From assembly GCA_947311745.1 (NCBI GenBank), contig CAMZLT010000229.1, positions 1-7,999 of the forward strand: a stretch of 7,999 bases of DNA, given 5' to 3'. Within the stretch, counting starts at the first letter, position 1; every line of letters begins with the position of its first letter. A program made the position numbers and the translations under genes. A model generated the notes under the pieces. That model did no database searches. It was not told where the DNA came from and saw nothing but the letters and a program-made list of their open reading frames with translations. The stretch comes from an uncultured Flavobacteriaceae bacterium (GTDB taxonomy: Bacteria; Bacteroidota; Bacteroidia; Flavobacteriales; Flavobacteriaceae). Below, in pieces: positions 6,351-7,999 of this stretch.

Positions 6351-7838
6351 ATGGAAAAATTACCAAAAAAAATTACCTTAATCGGAGCAGGAATTATGAG
6401 CGCTACTTTAGGAATATTCTTAAAAAAATTAATTCCGAATGCACAAATTGCTATTTACGAACGTTTAGATGAAATTGCAGCTGAGAGTTCCGATGCTTGG
6501 AATAATGCAGGAACAGGACATTCAGGCTTTTGCGAATTGAATTATACACCTATATTAGAAAACGGAACTGTAGATATACAAAAGGCTTTAAAAATTGGCG
6601 AACAATTTGAAATTTCTAAGCAATTTTGGTCGTATTTAAAGCAATTACCTGATTTTCCGTTAAAAAAAGCTTTTATTAACGATATTGATCATATGAGTTT
6701 TGTTACTGGTAACGAGAACGTTTCTTTTTTAAAAAAACGCTACCAAGAACTTACTAAATATGCTTTGTTTGAGGATATGCTATATTCCGAAAATTTTGAG
6801 GAAATACAAAAATGGATTCCATTAATGATGGAAAACCGAGATACTTCCGAAAAAGTTGCCGTTACTAAAATGGCAATTGGTACAGATGTAAATTTTGGAG
6901 CAATTACTAGAAATATGATTGCGTATTTAAAAACTTTAGATAATGTTACCGTACATTTAGGACAAGAAATTAAAGATATTGATTTTCAGGTGAATAAAAC
7001 TTGGAAAATAAAAATTAAAGACTTACAATCCGAAAAAGAGTATATTACTACTAGTGATTTTGTTTTTATAGGAGCTGGTGGTGGTGCGTTGAAACTTTTA
7101 GAAAAATCCGATATTCCTGAAGGTCGTGGTTATGGTGGTTTTCCTGTAAGCGGACAATGGTTGCGTTGTACAAATCCGAAAGTAATTGCACAACACGAAG
7201 CAAAAGTTTATGGTAAAGCAGCAACAGGTTCGCCGCCAATGTCTGTTCCGCATTTAGATACTAGAATAATAAACGGTAAACGTGCTTTGCTTTTTGGTCC
7301 TTATGCAGGATTTTCGACAAAATTTTTAAAAAACGGCTCGTATTTAGATTTACCTTTATCTTTAGAGGTACACAATATTTGGCCAATGCTTTCCGCAGGA
7401 TACCACAATTTTAAGCTAACCAAATATTTAGTAGAACAAGTTATGCAAACTCCAGAGGATAGATTTGCAGCTTTACAACGTTATTTTCCGAATGCCGATT
7501 TTAACGATTGGGAATTAGAAATAGCAGGACAACGTGTGCAAATTATTAAAAAAGATGCAGACGAAGGTGGTGTTTTAAAATTCGGAACAGAAATCGTAAA
7601 AGACAAAACAAATTCTTTAGTAGCCTTGCTTGGTGCATCGCCAGGAGCATCTACTGCGGTAAGTATTATGCTAGAAGTTTTAGAAAAATGTTTTCCTGAA
7701 AACATACAAACTGAAAACTGGAAAAACACCTTAACAGAAATGATTCCAACCTACTCAAAATCGTTAATTACCAATGCCGAATTATGTAGAGAAACACGAG
7801 CAAAAACAACTAAAATTTTAAAGCTAGAAGAATCCTAA
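6351..7838 (+). CDS. mqo: Malate:quinone oxidoreductase Mqo
   Basis: Mqo is an FAD-dependent, membrane-associated enzyme that oxidises malate to oxaloacetate and passes the electrons to the quinone pool, replacing or complementing NAD-linked malate dehydrogenase in the TCA cycle. The 495-residue length is typical. The FAD Rossmann loop is ITLIGAGIMSATLGIFLK (8-25), with E37 in IYERLD binding the ribose. The family hallmark SSDAWNNAGTGHSGFCELN spans 46-64. A second glycine-rich region, FIGAGGGALKLL, is at 239-250. Other conserved Mqo segments include GFPVSGQWLRC (263-273), VYGKAATGSPPMSVPHLDTR (286-305), RALLFGPYAGFSTKFLK (311-327) and LLGASPGASTAV (426-437). There is no transmembrane helix, consistent with peripheral attachment. 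The start ATG at 6351 gives six residues before the FAD strand. The next gene begins right after the TAA stop. Confidence 0.97.
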   Translation: MEKLPKKITLIGAGIMSATLGIFLKKLIPNAQIAIYERLDEIAAESSDAWNNAGTGHSGFCELNYTPILENGTVDIQKALKIGEQFEISKQFWSYLKQLPDFPLKKAFINDIDHMSFVTGNENVSFLKKRYQELTKYALFEDMLYSENFEEIQKWIPLMMENRDTSEKVAVTKMAIGTDVNFGAITRNMIAYLKTLDNVTVHLGQEIKDIDFQVNKTWKIKIKDLQSEKEYITTSDFVFIGAGGGALKLLEKSDIPEGRGYGGFPVSGQWLRCTNPKVIAQHEAKVYGKAATGSPPMSVPHLDTRIINGKRALLFGPYAGFSTKFLKNGSYLDLPLSLEVHNIWPMLSAGYHNFKLTKYLVEQVMQTPEDRFAALQRYFPNADFNDWELEIAGQRVQIIKKDADEGGVLKFGTEIVKDKTNSLVALLGASPGASTAVSIMLEVLEKCFPENIQTENWKNTLTEMIPTYSKSLITNAELCRETRAKTTKILKLEES

Positions 7839-7999
7839 ATGAAAACCATCTTAAAATATTTACGAGATTTTTTACAAGAAAATTTTAATGTAAAAGTATA
7901 TGTTTCTACCATTTTATTTTTGAGTGTTTTGGTATATTTTAATTATAGGTTTGATTTTGAGGATTCTTATATCGATGCCTATTATGGCAAACCAATACG
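7839..7999 (+). CDS. N-terminal part of a membrane protein, possibly CPBP-family intramembrane protease (partial)
   Basis: The ATG at 7839 follows the mqo TAA stop with no gap, and the frame is open to the window edge (53 complete codons). The peptide starts MKTILKYLRDFLQENFNVKV. A hydrophobic segment follows at about 21-36 (YVSTILFLSVLVYFNY), then an acidic, aromatic stretch, FDFEDSYIDAYYGKPI. It therefore looks like an integral membrane protein whose short N-terminal region precedes the first membrane helix. The 'LxYFNYxxDFEDSxID' pattern resembles flavobacterial proteins I recall being annotated as CPBP-family intramembrane glutamic endopeptidases. The diagnostic EExxxR and FxxxH motifs would lie beyond the window, so this cannot be confirmed. 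The gene call is good; the family is a guess. Probably co-transcribed with mqo. Confidence 0.6.
   Translation, partial: MKTILKYLRDFLQENFNVKVYVSTILFLSVLVYFNYRFDFEDSYIDAYYGKPI

Noticed and set aside
6346..6351. Minimal start-stop ORF ATGTAA overlapping the first base of the mqo start codon
   Set aside because: A one-codon upstream ORF could in principle act on mqo translation, but a single occurrence in AT-rich sequence is expected by chance and nothing else supports it.

Overview
This window looks like chromosomal DNA from a member of the Bacteroidota, most likely the Flavobacteriaceae. It is strongly AT-rich, intergenic gaps are very short, and there are no obvious Shine-Dalgarno sequences. 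The alanine dehydrogenase-like protein and its small DUF4258-like neighbour are of the type I recall from flavobacteria. Placement below family level is not possible from this sequence alone. No RNA gene, insertion sequence, CRISPR array or phage feature is visible, and no stretch longer than 300 bases lacks a gene.

Layout. Left edge, + strand (1-1079): the last codons of a GatB/YqeY-type protein, then, with no gap, a phytanoyl-CoA-dioxygenase-family Fe(II)/2-oxoglutarate oxygenase. Middle, - strand (1111-6249): six tightly packed genes that read like one transcription unit. In transcription order they are trmH (tRNA 2'-O-methyltransferase, TTG start), aroB (3-dehydroquinate synthase), tsaE (tRNA t6A ATPase), an alanine dehydrogenase-family enzyme, a small anchored DUF4258-like protein, and a multi-spanning membrane protein. 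That last protein has an N-terminal glycine-rich-domain-protein-like region and a Cys-Ser-Ser repeat tail. Right, + strand (6351-7999): mqo (malate:quinone oxidoreductase), then, again with no gap, the start of a membrane protein that may be a CPBP-family protease. The only sizeable intergenic region is the 101-bp divergent spacer between trmH and mqo (6250-6350), which should hold both promoters.

How the genes relate. Most are core housekeeping genes: tRNA modification (trmH, tsaE), the shikimate pathway (aroB), amino-acid/pyruvate metabolism (ald-like) and malate oxidation into the quinone pool (mqo). No shared pathway explains the minus-strand unit, so it is probably a compact housekeeping operon rather than a dedicated system. 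The least explained parts are the two membrane proteins at its 3' end (1111-2877), the alanine dehydrogenase-family protein whose usual active-site histidine position holds glutamine, and the oxygenase of unknown substrate at the left edge. I do not see strong evidence for a wholly new multi-gene system. The Cys-repeat membrane protein with its small co-transcribed neighbour is the best candidate for new biology.
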